Part shown: positions 1-6,841 of the stretch, one piece after another
Position numbering within the stretch: position 1 is the stretch's first letter
Layout of the letters: each line of letters starts with the position of its first letter
Assembly (NCBI GenBank): GCA_030671915.1
Contig: DAOVHN010000028.1
Coordinates: 1 to 11,161 of the forward strand
Length of the DNA: 11,161 bases
Origin: Pseudomonadota bacterium
Lineage (GTDB): Bacteria > Pseudomonadota > Alphaproteobacteria > UBA8366 > JADFVY01
Reading direction: 5' to 3'
Notes under the pieces: model-generated
What the model saw: the letters and a program-made list of their open reading frames with translations, nothing else
Databases searched by the model: none
Told to the model about the DNA's origin: nothing
Made by a program: the position numbers and the translations under genes

Positions 1-1373
1 AGATGGCCGAAGTAGCGGTCGGCGAATTCGCGCAGGGCGGCCGCGTCGGGTACGCGCCGGGGATAGCCCGCAACCTTGGACAGCCGGGCGGCCTCTTCAC
101 CGACCAGCGCCAGCTCGCCGCCGCCCGCCACGTCGGCATGGCTGGAAAGAATCTGCTCAACCAGCGACGTGCCCGACCGCGGCATGCCGACGATAAAAAC
201 CGGTTGCGGTGAGCCGCCGCCGTGGCCACCGCCGCCGGCCATCGTTTGGCTGAATCCGGCAATTGTCCTGTCCACAGCTGAATCGTGGCGCGCGGGATCG
301 TATTGCATGCCTTGCGCGGCAAGCATCTTGCGCCGCACCTCGTTGCCCCGCCGATACCAGGAAAATGCCGCGCGGTAATCCCCAACCGCGTCCAGCCGGT
401 CGCCGCCCGCGAAAAACAGCAATGCTTGATCGCCCTCGGTAATCTCCGGCGCCATCAGGGCACACTCGATGTCCTGCAATTTCGACGAATCGTCCAGTTC
501 GTGCCCTGCGCTGGCAAGATAGAAATGCGCTGCCGCGCAAGACCTGTCGAGCGCCAGCGCCCTCTCGCAAAGCTCCACTGCGGCGGTCTGGCGGCCCTGA
601 AACAGGCGGATCGAGGCAAGTTGCGCCAACAAGGCCGGGGTATCCTCCTGTTGCCGTAGCGCTGTCTTTAGCCTGACCGCCGCCGCCGGGATTTCGCCGA
701 TATAGACCTCGTTCTGCGCCAGGACGCGCTGTAAATCCAGGTCCCCGGGCGACGCCGCGGCGGCGCGGCACAGAATCCGCTGCGCTTGGTTAAATCTGCC
801 GGTCTTTTGCAGCAGGCCGCCGTAGTTCACAAGGGCGTCGCCAAATCCCGGCTGGGCGCGCAAGGCCCGGCGGAACGCCTGCTCCGCAGCCGCCGGCTGT
901 CCGCGATCGCGCAACAGGACGCCGAGATTGTTGGCGGCCGGCGCATTGTCGGGATCGAGCTTCAGGGCGTCCCGGTACTTCGTGATCGCCTCTTCCCGCC
1001 GGTCCAGCGACTGAAGCGCGGTCGCCAGGCAAAATTGCGCCTCGCCGGATCCCGGATGCACAGCCACCGCGCCCGCGAAGGTTTCGAGCGCCCGGCGGTA
1101 TTCGCCGCACCGCTGCTGGACCGCGCCCAGCGACAGGCGCCAGTCGAGCGGCGGTGTCTGGCCGGCCGCCATGGCCACCTCTATCGCCCGGCCAAGCATG
1201 ATCTGCGCCTTTTCACAGTTGCCGGACTCGTAGCACAGGGTCCCGAACAGCCACAGCGCTTTGGGATTTTCGGGGTTTAAATCGAGAAATTCGCGACAGG
1301 CTGTCACGGCCTCGGCATGGCGGCCCGCCGCGCGGAGATTGGCAATTCTTTCGAGTGAAACTGGCTCGGCCAA
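1..1373 (-). CDS. TPR-repeat sulfotransferase (3' end outside window)
   Basis: The minus strand reads without a stop from 1373 to the left edge, giving 457 residues of an unfinished protein. Residues 1 to about 350 are helical TPR-type repeats, with clear units near 84-142 (GAVQQRCGEYRRALETFAGA, then an EEAITKYRDALKLDPDN unit), 146-176 and 180-210. A glycine-rich linker (380-387) follows. The sulfotransferase domain then opens with VFIVGMPRSGTSLVEQIL at about 392-409; GMPRSGTS is the loop that binds the 5'-phosphosulfate of PAPS. The rest of the catalytic domain lies outside the window. Proteins of this class are expected to transfer sulfate from PAPS to an unknown acceptor, often a polysaccharide or protein. 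The start is TTG at 1371-1373, preceded by a weak GAAGAG. An in-frame TAG lies at 1485-1487 and there is no ATG or GTG between it and the first repeat. TTG at 1386-1388 is the alternative. The gene is divergent from yggS. The family call is firm; the substrate is unknown. Confidence 0.9.
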   Translation of the reverse strand, partial: MAEPVSLERIANLRAAGRHAEAVTACREFLDLNPENPKALWLFGTLCYESGNCEKAQIMLGRAIEVAMAAGQTPPLDWRLSLGAVQQRCGEYRRALETFAGAVAVHPGSGEAQFCLATALQSLDRREEAITKYRDALKLDPDNAPAANNLGVLLRDRGQPAAAEQAFRRALRAQPGFGDALVNYGGLLQKTGRFNQAQRILCRAAAASPGDLDLQRVLAQNEVYIGEIPAAAVRLKTALRQQEDTPALLAQLASIRLFQGRQTAAVELCERALALDRSCAAAHFYLASAGHELDDSSKLQDIECALMAPEITEGDQALLFFAGGDRLDAVGDYRAAFSWYRRGNEVRRKMLAAQGMQYDPARHDSAVDRTIAGFSQTMAGGGGHGGGSPQPVFIVGMPRSGTSLVEQILSSHADVAGGGELALVGEEAARLSKVAGYPRRVPDAAALREFADRYFGH

Positions 1374-1400
1374 AACACAACTCTTCAAGTAACTTGTATC

Positions 1401-1413
1401 GATAGAATCTATC
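1401..1413. promoter_or_regulatory. Perfect inverted repeat GATAGA-A-TCTATC in divergent spacer
   Basis: A 6+6 bp perfect inverted repeat with a one-base centre sits in the 150-bp spacer between the divergent sulfotransferase gene and yggS, about 28 bp upstream of the sulfotransferase TTG start. It is locally AT-rich compared with its surroundings. Size and symmetry would suit a dimeric regulator, but no known operator consensus is recognised, and a palindrome this short can occur by chance. Confidence 0.25.
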
Positions 1414-1463
1414 TTTCCCTTGCCCGGTTGCGAGATTTTCCGATGGCGTGGCCGTTCACAACT

Positions 1464-1491
1464 TTGCGAGCAGGAACGGGTTTGCTAGGCT
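1464..1491 (+). promoter_or_regulatory. Candidate sigma70-type promoter for yggS
   Basis: TTGCGA (1464-1469) and TAGGCT (1486-1491) are separated by 16 bp and lie 33 bp upstream of the yggS ATG. The -35 half is a fair match to TTGACA; the -10 half is weak. Position and spacing are plausible, but no transcription start can be shown from sequence alone. Confidence 0.3.
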
Positions 1492-1523
1492 CCCGCCTCC
1501 CGGTGAACAGGCAGGAAATAACC

Positions 1524-2204
1524 ATGGAAGAAAGCGTTGAGAACCTTCAGGGCGTTCTGGACGACATCGCTTCGGCGGCCGGGGAGGCGGGCCGGGCGCC
1601 CGGCGATATCGACCTGGTCGCGGTCAGCAAGACCCACGACGCGGCGCACATCCGTCCGGTACTGCGGGCCGGGCACCGGCTGTTCGGGGAAAACCGGGTC
1701 CAGGAGGCCGCGGGCAAATGGCCTGGCCTGCGCGAGGAATTTCCCGATGTCAGACTGCATCTGATCGGGCCGCTGCAAACCAACAAGGTGCGCCAGGCGC
1801 TGGCGCTGTTCGACGTCATCGAGACGATGGACCGGCCGAAGCTGGCGCGTGAAATCGCGAAAGAGGCGGAAAAAACCGGCCGCATGCCGGACTGCTTCAT
1901 CCAGGTCAATACCGGCGCGGAGTCGCAGAAGGCGGGTGTTATCCCCGAAGAAGTCGACGCGTTCATCGCCAGTTGCCGCGAGGAATACGGTCTGCCGGTC
2001 AGGGGTCTGATGTGCATACCGCCGGTCGAGGAGGAGCCGTCGCTGCATTTCGCGCTGCTGCGCGAAATTGCGCAACGCAACGGTCTGGCGGAATTGAGCA
2101 TGGGGATGAGTAGCGACTACCGGGTCGCCATTGCATTCGGGGCGACGCTGGTACGGGTGGGCACGGCTATTTTCGGGGCGAGGACCCCGTATCCGGCGGA
2201 TTGA
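1524..2204 (+). CDS. yggS: YggS/PROSC family PLP homeostasis protein
   Basis: This 226-residue protein has the usual length for the YggS (PLPBP) family, a cytosolic single-domain TIM-barrel that binds pyridoxal 5'-phosphate and keeps free PLP and amino/keto-acid pools in balance; no enzymatic activity is established for the family. The PLP Schiff-base lysine is K36 in LVAVSKTH, the same number as in E. coli YggS. Other family blocks are FGENRVQE, HLIGPLQTNK, FIQVNTGAESQKAG, GLMCIPP and the C-terminal SMGMSSDYRVAIAFGATLVR with GTAIFGAR. I chose the ATG at 1524 because family similarity begins there and AGGAAATAACC precedes it. The longer frame back to 1428 adds 32 unconserved residues. The 3' end overlaps the convergent L,D-transpeptidase gene by 38 bp. 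The gene seems monocistronic here. Confidence 0.95.
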   Translation: MEESVENLQGVLDDIASAAGEAGRAPGDIDLVAVSKTHDAAHIRPVLRAGHRLFGENRVQEAAGKWPGLREEFPDVRLHLIGPLQTNKVRQALALFDVIETMDRPKLAREIAKEAEKTGRMPDCFIQVNTGAESQKAGVIPEEVDAFIASCREEYGLPVRGLMCIPPVEEEPSLHFALLREIAQRNGLAELSMGMSSDYRVAIAFGATLVRVGTAIFGARTPYPAD

Positions 2205-2691
2205 TGCGGATTACATCCCCCGGCCGGCATTTCGCCAGAATCTCCAGTAAATCCTCCAGCGTCAGCGCGACGCACCCTTCGGTCGGTTCGTAATCCGGCC
2301 GCGCTACATGCATGAAGATGGCGCTGCCCTTGCCGGGAACCGGCGGATCGTCGTTATGGCCCAGGATGACGATCACGTCATAGACGGCATCCTGGCGCCA
2401 CAATTCCTCGTGGCTGGCGGAAAACGGCAGTTGCACCTGCCGGTTATAATCCGGGTGGGCGGGGTCGTCGCACCAGCCCCGGTCCGGCGCAATCTTCTCG
2501 ACCGGCAGGCCGGTGGCCGGAATATCCAGCCTGTCCGGCCGGTAGAGCACGCGGCGCAGCGGGTAGGCGCCGACCGGTGTGCCGCCGTCGCCTTCGACCT
2601 TGTCGCCAACGATTCCGCCGTGGCCCAGCGCACAGCGATATGTCCGCCCGCCGCAATTCAGTTGGCCGGGCGCGGGGACGGTGATCTCCAT
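2167..2691 (-). CDS. YkuD-type L,D-transpeptidase (COG3786-like)
   Basis: This 174-residue protein is a stand-alone YkuD (L,D-transpeptidase catalytic) domain. Such enzymes use a cysteine nucleophile to make 3-3 crosslinks in peptidoglycan or to attach proteins to it. The active-site pair is visible as H128 in IFMHVARPDYEPTEGCVAL and C140 in TEGC. TEGCVAL stands in place of the classical SHGC, as is common in the short COG3786-like branch. GTPVGAYPLRRVLYRPDR (38-55) is the usual early block of that branch. No signal peptide or membrane segment is seen, so export is not evident and the true substrate is uncertain. The ATG at 2691 lies 8 nt after the ribA stop, with no strong ribosome site, which suggests translation coupled to ribA. 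The last 38 bp overlap yggS tail to tail. Confidence 0.85.
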   Translation of the reverse strand: MEITVPAPGQLNCGGRTYRCALGHGGIVGDKVEGDGGTPVGAYPLRRVLYRPDRLDIPATGLPVEKIAPDRGWCDDPAHPDYNRQVQLPFSASHEELWRQDAVYDVIVILGHNDDPPVPGKGSAIFMHVARPDYEPTEGCVALTLEDLLEILAKCRPGDVIRINPPDTGSSPRK

Positions 2692-2699
2692 CGCCAGAT

Positions 2700-3845
2700 T
2701 CAGAGCAGGTGGCCGGCGCGCACGGCCTTGGTGCGCAGGTAGGTCTCGTTATGGCCGTTGGCGGGGAAGCTGTGCGGCACCCGCTCGACGACCTCGATCC
2801 CGCAAGCCAACAGCCCTTCGACCTTCGCCGGATTATTGGTGAGCAGGCGCACCTTGCCGAAGCCCAGCGCCCGCAGGATGGTGGCGGCCGGGTGATAGAC
2901 CCGCTCGTCGGCGTCGAAACCCAGCCGTTCATTGGCGTCGATGGTGTCGAAACCTTCGTCCTGCAGCCGGTAGGCCCTGAGCTTGTTGACCAGCCCAATG
3001 CCCCGGCCCTCCTGCGCCAGATAGAGCAATATGCCGCCGCCACCGGCCGCGATGGCCTTTATGGCGCCGCGCAACTGGTCGCCGCAATCGCAGCGCAGGC
3101 TGCCCAGCAAGTCGCCGGTCAGGCATTCCGAATGAAGCCGGGTCAGCACGGGACCGTCTTTTGCGGGGGCGCCGATAACGATGGCCAGGTGCTCCTTGCC
3201 GCCGTCGGCCGGCCGGAAGGCATGGACCACGGCATCCTCGGCCCCCTCGAGCGGCACCGGCGCCCGGGCCGCGTGGACTGCATCCGTCCGGTCCACCAGA
3301 TCCCGGTATCGCCGGATATCGCCAAGGCAGAGGGTCAGCGCATCCTCGCGCGCGGCCCAGGCGGCGGGGTCGTCGGTGATGCGCGCCACCAGGGCCGCCG
3401 GCAGAAGTCGGGAGAGCTTGACCAGCTCCGCCGCGCCATCCTGCAGCCGATCCGCCGCCGCAGCCGGCATATTGCCTGGCAGGGCCGGGTCCTCATTCAA
3501 CCCCGCGATTGCGCGTGCCAGTTCCGGGTCGAGTTTCATTTCCCCGTCGCCGCGGCAGGCCAGGGCTACATTGCCCTTGGCTCCGGAGGCCAGCGACAGC
3601 GCGGCCGCGCGGGTTGCGGGGACGACACAGGCCGGAACGCTTCCGGTTGCGGCCATCATGCCGGCCGCGCTGCGCGCGCATTCGGCCGCGGCAACGGCTA
3701 CGGCGCCCCTGTCGTTCTCGTCGTCGATTAGCACGACGCCCGCGCCACGGCGCAATTCGGCCAACGCCCGCTCGACCGCGGACCGCGATTTCGCGTCGCC
3801 CGGGGCGTCCGACCGCTGCTTCCGCTGGCCAGTCGCATTCGCCAT
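2700..3845 (-). CDS. ribA: GTP cyclohydrolase II with degenerate N-terminal RibB-like domain
   Basis: The protein has 381 residues. The C-terminal half (about 190-381) is a complete GTP cyclohydrolase II, which opens GTP to 2,5-diamino-6-ribosylamino-pyrimidinone 5'-phosphate, releasing formate and pyrophosphate; this is the first step of riboflavin synthesis. Zinc ligands are C241, C252 and C254 (HSECLTGDLLGSLRCDCG). The catalytic residues matching E. coli Y105, D126 and R128 are Y292, D313 and R315, followed by LLTNNPAKVEGL. Residues about 22-190 resemble DHBP synthase (RibB): VVLIDDENDRGAVAVAAAE aligns with its acidic DDEDRENEGD motif, and GDIRRYRDLVDRT aligns with the RibBA linker. The catalytic acidic residues and the HTEA motif are missing, so this half is probably not an enzyme. 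ATG at 3845 has GGAG 6 nt upstream. The gene heads a two-gene unit with the L,D-transpeptidase. Confidence 0.93.
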   Translation of the reverse strand: MANATGQRKQRSDAPGDAKSRSAVERALAELRRGAGVVLIDDENDRGAVAVAAAECARSAAGMMAATGSVPACVVPATRAAALSLASGAKGNVALACRGDGEMKLDPELARAIAGLNEDPALPGNMPAAAADRLQDGAAELVKLSRLLPAALVARITDDPAAWAAREDALTLCLGDIRRYRDLVDRTDAVHAARAPVPLEGAEDAVVHAFRPADGGKEHLAIVIGAPAKDGPVLTRLHSECLTGDLLGSLRCDCGDQLRGAIKAIAAGGGGILLYLAQEGRGIGLVNKLRAYRLQDEGFDTIDANERLGFDADERVYHPAATILRALGFGKVRLLTNNPAKVEGLLACGIEVVERVPHSFPANGHNETYLRTKAVRAGHLL

Positions 3846-3880
3846 GCTAGACTCCGTTAAAAGGATGGCAACCGTTTAGC

Positions 3881-3890
3881 GCGCATGCGC
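3881..3890. promoter_or_regulatory. Palindrome GCGCATGCGC upstream of ribA
   Basis: A perfect 10-bp palindrome lies 36 bp upstream of the ribA ATG, between the AT-rich patch and the ribosome binding site. It could be an operator or a chance palindrome in GC-rich DNA. No known binding consensus is recognised. Confidence 0.2.
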
Positions 3891-3952
3891 CACCCGTCAC
3901 CAATGCGGTCAATATATAGTGCATGTATGCCGCCGAGGGAATGCGCGGTTGG

Positions 3953-3964
3953 TCGCAATTGCGA
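3953..3964. promoter_or_regulatory. 12-bp perfect palindrome TCGCAATTGCGA
   Basis: This is a perfect 12-bp palindrome in the middle of the ribA/response regulator spacer. It is flanked by AATGCG-like motifs at 3940 and 3964. The central position between divergent genes fits an operator, but the cognate regulator is unknown. Confidence 0.3.
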
Positions 3965-4080
3965 ATGCGGTAACGAGGCCGTGAAGGATGTTGCATGCCC
4001 GAGACCTTGCGTTCCGTGATCCGCGTGCCATTTAAAATTGACGGGCAAGTTTTCACGAAGATGGCCATTATCAATGAACC

Positions 4081-4109
4081 TTGGTATTCGGCCCGAAACG
4101 CAATAGACT
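4081..4109 (+). promoter_or_regulatory. Candidate promoter for the response regulator
   Basis: TTGGTA (4081-4086) and TAGACT (4104-4109) are spaced by exactly 17 bp and each matches the sigma70 consensus at 4 of 6 positions. They lie about 70 bp upstream of the ATG at 4182. TTGACG at 4038-4043 is a better -35 but has no convincing -10 at the right distance. Confidence 0.3.
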
Positions 4110-4181
4110 GAGGTTTCTCCGCCGCCCCCCTCGGAACCATAACAATAAACCGGGGCGCTGGAGTCCCGAGGAGACGCTAAA

Positions 4182-4868
4182 ATGACCGGCAAGCGCATAT
4201 TGATGGTGGACGACGACGAGGCGTTGCGCGCGTCGCTCACCGAACAACTGCAGCTCCATGAGGAATTCGAGACCACGACGGCCGGCACGGCGGCCGAGGC
4301 TCTGGAGATCATAAAGCAGGATTATTTCGACGTGGTGTTGCTGGATGTGGGTCTGCCGGACATGGATGGCCGCGAATGCTGCCGCCTGATGCGCCGCAGC
4401 GGCATGAAGGCGCCGGTCATCATGCTCACGGCCCACGATACCGATGCGGACACGATCCTGGGGCTGGACGCCGGCGCGAATGACTATGTCACCAAACCGT
4501 TCCGGCTCGGCGTGCTGCTGGCGCGGGTCCGCGCCCAGCTTCGCCAGCACGAACAGAGCGAGGACGCGGTTTTTTCCGTCGGGCCCTATACCTTCCGCCC
4601 GTCAGCCAAGATGCTGGTCGACGACGCGCATAACAGAAAGATTCGCCTGACCGAGAAAGAAACTTCGATCCTGAAATATTTGTACCGGGCCGGAGAGAAG
4701 CCGATCGGCCGGGACCAGCTCCTTGGCGAAGTATGGGGATATAACGCAGGCGTCACGACTCACACGCTCGAAACCCATGTCTACCGGCTCCGCCAGAAAA
4801 TCGAGCGCGACCCGTCGCAAGCCGAGATTCTGGTAACCGAACCTGGGGGATACAGGCTGGTGGTGTAA
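4182..4868 (+). CDS. OmpR/PhoB-family response regulator
   Basis: This 228-residue two-domain regulator is of normal length for the family. The receiver domain (about 4-120) has the acidic pocket D10-D11-D12, phosphoacceptor D55 in VVLLDVGLPDMDG, switch residue T83 in MLTAHD and K105 in VTKPF. The winged-helix DNA-binding domain (about 130-228) shows LTEKETSILKYLYRAGEKPI, then HTLETHVYRLRQKIE and the wing end TEPGGYRLVV. Phosphorylation by a partner kinase would drive dimerisation and promoter binding. No histidine kinase gene adjoins it, so it is an orphan within the window. The ATG at 4182 has GAGGAG 8 nt upstream. The last three codons and the stop lie inside the left arm of a long inverted repeat (4857-4990). 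It may be the first gene of a unit with the downstream MBL hydrolase, but the 190-bp structured gap makes that uncertain. Confidence 0.93.
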   Translation: MTGKRILMVDDDEALRASLTEQLQLHEEFETTTAGTAAEALEIIKQDYFDVVLLDVGLPDMDGRECCRLMRRSGMKAPVIMLTAHDTDADTILGLDAGANDYVTKPFRLGVLLARVRAQLRQHEQSEDAVFSVGPYTFRPSAKMLVDDAHNRKIRLTEKETSILKYLYRAGEKPIGRDQLLGEVWGYNAGVTTHTLETHVYRLRQKIERDPSQAEILVTEPGGYRLVV

Positions 4869-4990
4869 ATCAGGCGGATGCTACCCTTGGGACAGCCTTG
4901 CGAGCTCATCCGGCAAGGCGCGGGGTCGTGCATCGCAAGCGGCGCGCAACGCAATCCCATGGGTAGCATCCGCCTGATTCACACCACTAG
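4857..4990. repeat. 134-bp imperfect palindrome (ERIC/MITE-like or inverted duplication)
   Basis: Arms 4857-4906 and 4941-4990 are inverted copies matching at 42 of 50 positions, around a 34-nt centre. The outermost 30 nt match at 28 of 30, with mismatches at 4859/4988 and 4867/4980. The left arm starts in the codons for the last L-V-V of the response regulator and includes its TAA; the inverted right arm would read L-V-V followed by TGA. A smaller stem, CCTTGC (4896-4901) with GCAAGG (4913-4918), lies inside. Similarity stops sharply at both outer ends and there is no obvious target-site duplication. As RNA it would fold into a long hairpin directly at the stop codon. There is no T-run, so it is not a classical terminator. 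Size and form recall ERIC-type or MITE-type elements, but copy number cannot be judged from one window. Confidence 0.8.
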
Positions 4991-5044
4991 TCCCGTGACA
5001 AGACGCGAAATACATACTAAAATCGACGGTGTAATAACCGGCGC

Positions 5045-5050
5045 GAGGAA
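5045..5050 (+). promoter_or_regulatory. Ribosome binding site GAGGAA deciding a TTG start
   Basis: GAGGAA ends 8 nt before the TTG at 5059. Two tandem in-frame TAA codons occur about 20 nt upstream of that TTG (near 5038), so the MBL protein cannot start further upstream and the TTG is the only sensible start. Confidence 0.6.
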
Positions 5051-5058
5051 ACAGGCCG

Positions 5059-5895
5059 TTGGCTGAGGCGGGGAAATTCACGGTGCGGTTCTGGGGCGTG
5101 CGCGGCAGCATCGCCTGTCCCGGCGAAGCCACCGTCCGGTATGGCGGTAATACTTCGTGTCTTGAAGTGTTTTGCGGCAGCAAGCGACTGATATTCGATG
5201 CGGGAACCGGGCTGCGCCCGCTTGGCAATACGCTGGGCAACGGCGACGGCCCGGTACAGGGCGATATTTTCCTGTCACACACCCACTTCGACCATATTTG
5301 CGGCATCCCCTTCTTCAAACCCTTCTATGTCAGCGGCAACAAGTTCAGGGTATGGGCCGGGCATCTACTGCCGAAATATACTCTGCAGGAAGTTCTGGCC
5401 AACATGATGGTGGAGCCCCTGTTCCCGGTGCCGTCCAAGATTTTCGAACCCCAGGTCGATTATCTCGACTTCCGGGCCGGCGACGAGTTGAACCCTTGCG
5501 AGGGCGTTGTCATCAAGACCACGTCCCTCAACCATCCGGATCAGGCGACGGGCTTCCGCGTGGAGTATGGCGGGCGTTCGCTCTGCTATATCACCGATAC
5601 CGGCCATATCGAGGGCCAGCGCGACGAGGCATTGGTGGCTTTCGTCAAGGGCGCGGACATGATGATCTACGATTCCACCTACACGGACGAGGAATTTCCC
5701 CGTTACAGGGATTACGGACACTCGACCTGGCAGGAAGGGGTGCGCATCGCCACGGAGGCGGACGTGAAGCGTATGGTGATTTTCCATCACGAGCCGGGCC
5801 ATGACGACGATTTCATGGACGGTGTCGCCGCCCAGGCCGAAGCCAAGCGACCCGGAACGGTGGTGGCGCGAGAAGGCATGGTGCTGGAGCCCTGA
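5059..5895 (+). CDS. MBL-fold metallo-hydrolase (TaR3/PhnP-like)
   Basis: This 278-residue metallo-beta-lactamase-fold protein spans the whole domain. The di-metal site is visible as H74-T-H76-F-D78-H79 (LSHTHFDHICGIPFF), H159 (SLNHPDQATG), D180 (YITDTGH) and H243/H244 (IFHHEPGHDD). The N-terminus FWGVRGSIACPGEATVRYGG and the block DYGHSTWQEGVRIATEADVK are typical of a bacterial branch near COG1235/PhnP and TaR3-like hydrolases, which probably cleave phosphodiester or related bonds in small molecules. The real substrate is unknown. It has no signal peptide and is likely cytoplasmic. The start is TTG with a good ribosome site. It follows the response regulator after 190 bp and precedes the methyltransferase by 33 bp. 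With an adenylate cyclase two genes downstream, cyclic-nucleotide hydrolysis is a possible role, by inference only. Confidence 0.88.
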   Translation: MAEAGKFTVRFWGVRGSIACPGEATVRYGGNTSCLEVFCGSKRLIFDAGTGLRPLGNTLGNGDGPVQGDIFLSHTHFDHICGIPFFKPFYVSGNKFRVWAGHLLPKYTLQEVLANMMVEPLFPVPSKIFEPQVDYLDFRAGDELNPCEGVVIKTTSLNHPDQATGFRVEYGGRSLCYITDTGHIEGQRDEALVAFVKGADMMIYDSTYTDEEFPRYRDYGHSTWQEGVRIATEADVKRMVIFHHEPGHDDDFMDGVAAQAEAKRPGTVVAREGMVLEP

Positions 5896-5896
5896 T

Positions 5897-5913
5897 GGCT
5901 GCAATTGCCAGCC
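5897..5913 (+). other. Small hairpin between MBL and methyltransferase genes
   Basis: GGCTG (5897-5901) and CAGCC (5909-5913) can pair around a 7-nt loop, directly after the MBL stop and just before the weak GAGG (5914-5917) of the methyltransferase. It might modulate translation of the second gene. The stem is short and the role is unproven. Confidence 0.3.
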
Positions 5914-5928
5914 GAGGCTGAATAATCC

Positions 5929-6783
5929 ATGGTGGGATTCAGGGCGTGGCGGCGCCGAATGTCCCTCGGCCTGCCGACTATACTTGGCCTTGCGCGGCGC
6001 GGGTTCTTTATTCCCTACCGCTATGCCGAAAGCCTTCCCCGGGCCGGCGGGCTGCCTGCCTACGGCCCGATCGAGGAACGACTGGATGCGCGGCGCGCCC
6101 AAATGTCTTTCTGGTTCGACGCCATCGACGGGTTCGCCGCGGACCTGGAGAAAATCGGCGGTGAGCCTCCGCCCGCGCCTCGCTGGAACCAGGACTGGTT
6201 TCCCCGCGCGGATGCCGCCATCGCCTACACGGTTACCAGAACCATCGAACCGGCTCGCATCGTCGAGATTGGCTGCGGGCACTCGACCCGCTTTTTCGCC
6301 CGCGCGGCCGACGATGGCGGGCTGGACAGCCGCATTACCGCCATCGACCCGTCGCCGCGCGCCGATCTGGCCGGCCTCGAAAGGGTGGAGCTTTGCCGCA
6401 CCACCCTTCAGGATGCCGGGGAGACGCCGTTCGGTACGCTTGCGGCCGGCGATATTCTGGCGATCGATTCCAGCCACATCCTGATGCCCGGCACCGATGT
6501 CGACATGCTGCTGAACCGGATCCTGCCGTCGCTGCCGGCGGGCGTATATGTCCACATCCACGATATTTTTCTGCCCGACCCCTACCCGGCGGACTGGGAG
6601 TGGCGCGGTTACAACGAACAGCAAGGGGTCGCGCCGTTGATAACGGGCGGCGGCTGGAACGTCGAGTTCGCGAGCCATTACGCCGTAACCCGCATGGCCG
6701 ACCGGGTGGCCGGCGGCATTCTCGGCCGGCTTCCGCTGAAGCCCGGGGCGAGAGAGGCGAGCCTTTGGATCAAGAAACTGTGA
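5929..6783 (+). CDS. Class I SAM-dependent methyltransferase
   Basis: The protein has 284 residues. The Rossmann-fold part begins near residue 100: ARIVEIGCGHSTRFFARA is motif I, which binds S-adenosylmethionine; ITAIDPSPRADL supplies the acidic residue after strand 2; and DILAIDSSHIL is the strand-4 region. VYVHIHDIFLPDPYPADW resembles members of the Methyltransf_24 / cephalosporin-hydroxylase-like group, where such an HD pair can bind metal. This suggests methylation of a sugar or other small hydroxyl-bearing acceptor, with the acceptor unknown. The first 90 residues are family-specific and contain basic and hydrophobic stretches but no clear signal peptide. The ATG at 5929 has GAGG 11 nt upstream; the ATG at 5959 is an alternative. 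It lies 33 bp after the MBL stop and 58 bp before the cyclase, so co-transcription is likely. Confidence 0.82.
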   Translation: MVGFRAWRRRMSLGLPTILGLARRGFFIPYRYAESLPRAGGLPAYGPIEERLDARRAQMSFWFDAIDGFAADLEKIGGEPPPAPRWNQDWFPRADAAIAYTVTRTIEPARIVEIGCGHSTRFFARAADDGGLDSRITAIDPSPRADLAGLERVELCRTTLQDAGETPFGTLAAGDILAIDSSHILMPGTDVDMLLNRILPSLPAGVYVHIHDIFLPDPYPADWEWRGYNEQQGVAPLITGGGWNVEFASHYAVTRMADRVAGGILGRLPLKPGAREASLWIKKL

Positions 6784-6841
6784 CGGCTTCGTCGCAAAGA
6801 GTTGTTTTTCAAAACCCGGCTAAAGCATTTATCAGGGACGC

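Larger units (their letters stand above)
3846..4181. other. Divergent intergenic region between ribA and response regulator
   Basis: This 336-bp stretch carries no credible gene. Short frames on both strands lack family similarity and conserved-looking composition. It contains an AT-rich TATATA patch near 3911-3919, two perfect palindromes (3881-3890 and 3953-3964), three loosely repeated AATGCG-type motifs (3902, 3940, 3964) and a candidate promoter for the response regulator (4081-4109). I searched by eye for an FMN riboswitch ahead of ribA and saw none. Confidence 0.6.

Noticed and set aside
2709..3731. 340-codon plus-strand open frame opposite ribA
   Set aside because: It is antisense to a clear GTP cyclohydrolase II and shows no domain or ribosome site of its own.
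3846..3960. FMN riboswitch upstream of ribA
   Set aside because: I looked for the conserved RFN core on the minus strand and did not find it; ribA here has a short leader only.
3857..4312. Minus-strand frame covering the ribA/regulator spacer
   Set aside because: It has a Ser-rich translation, overlaps the regulator's coding start on the opposite strand, and has no recognisable family.
4878..5066. 62-codon plus-strand frame inside the palindrome
   Set aside because: The opposite strand gives a similar peptide ending (GSIRLIHTTS versus GSIRLIYTTS) only because the DNA is an inverted repeat. There is no ribosome site, and it runs into the MBL start.
5365..6678. 437-codon minus-strand open frame across the MBL and methyltransferase genes
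   Set aside because: It is antisense to two recognisable proteins and crosses their intergenic gap. Its translation is rich in Arg, Gly and Ala with no family motif, as expected from mirrored GC-rich codons.
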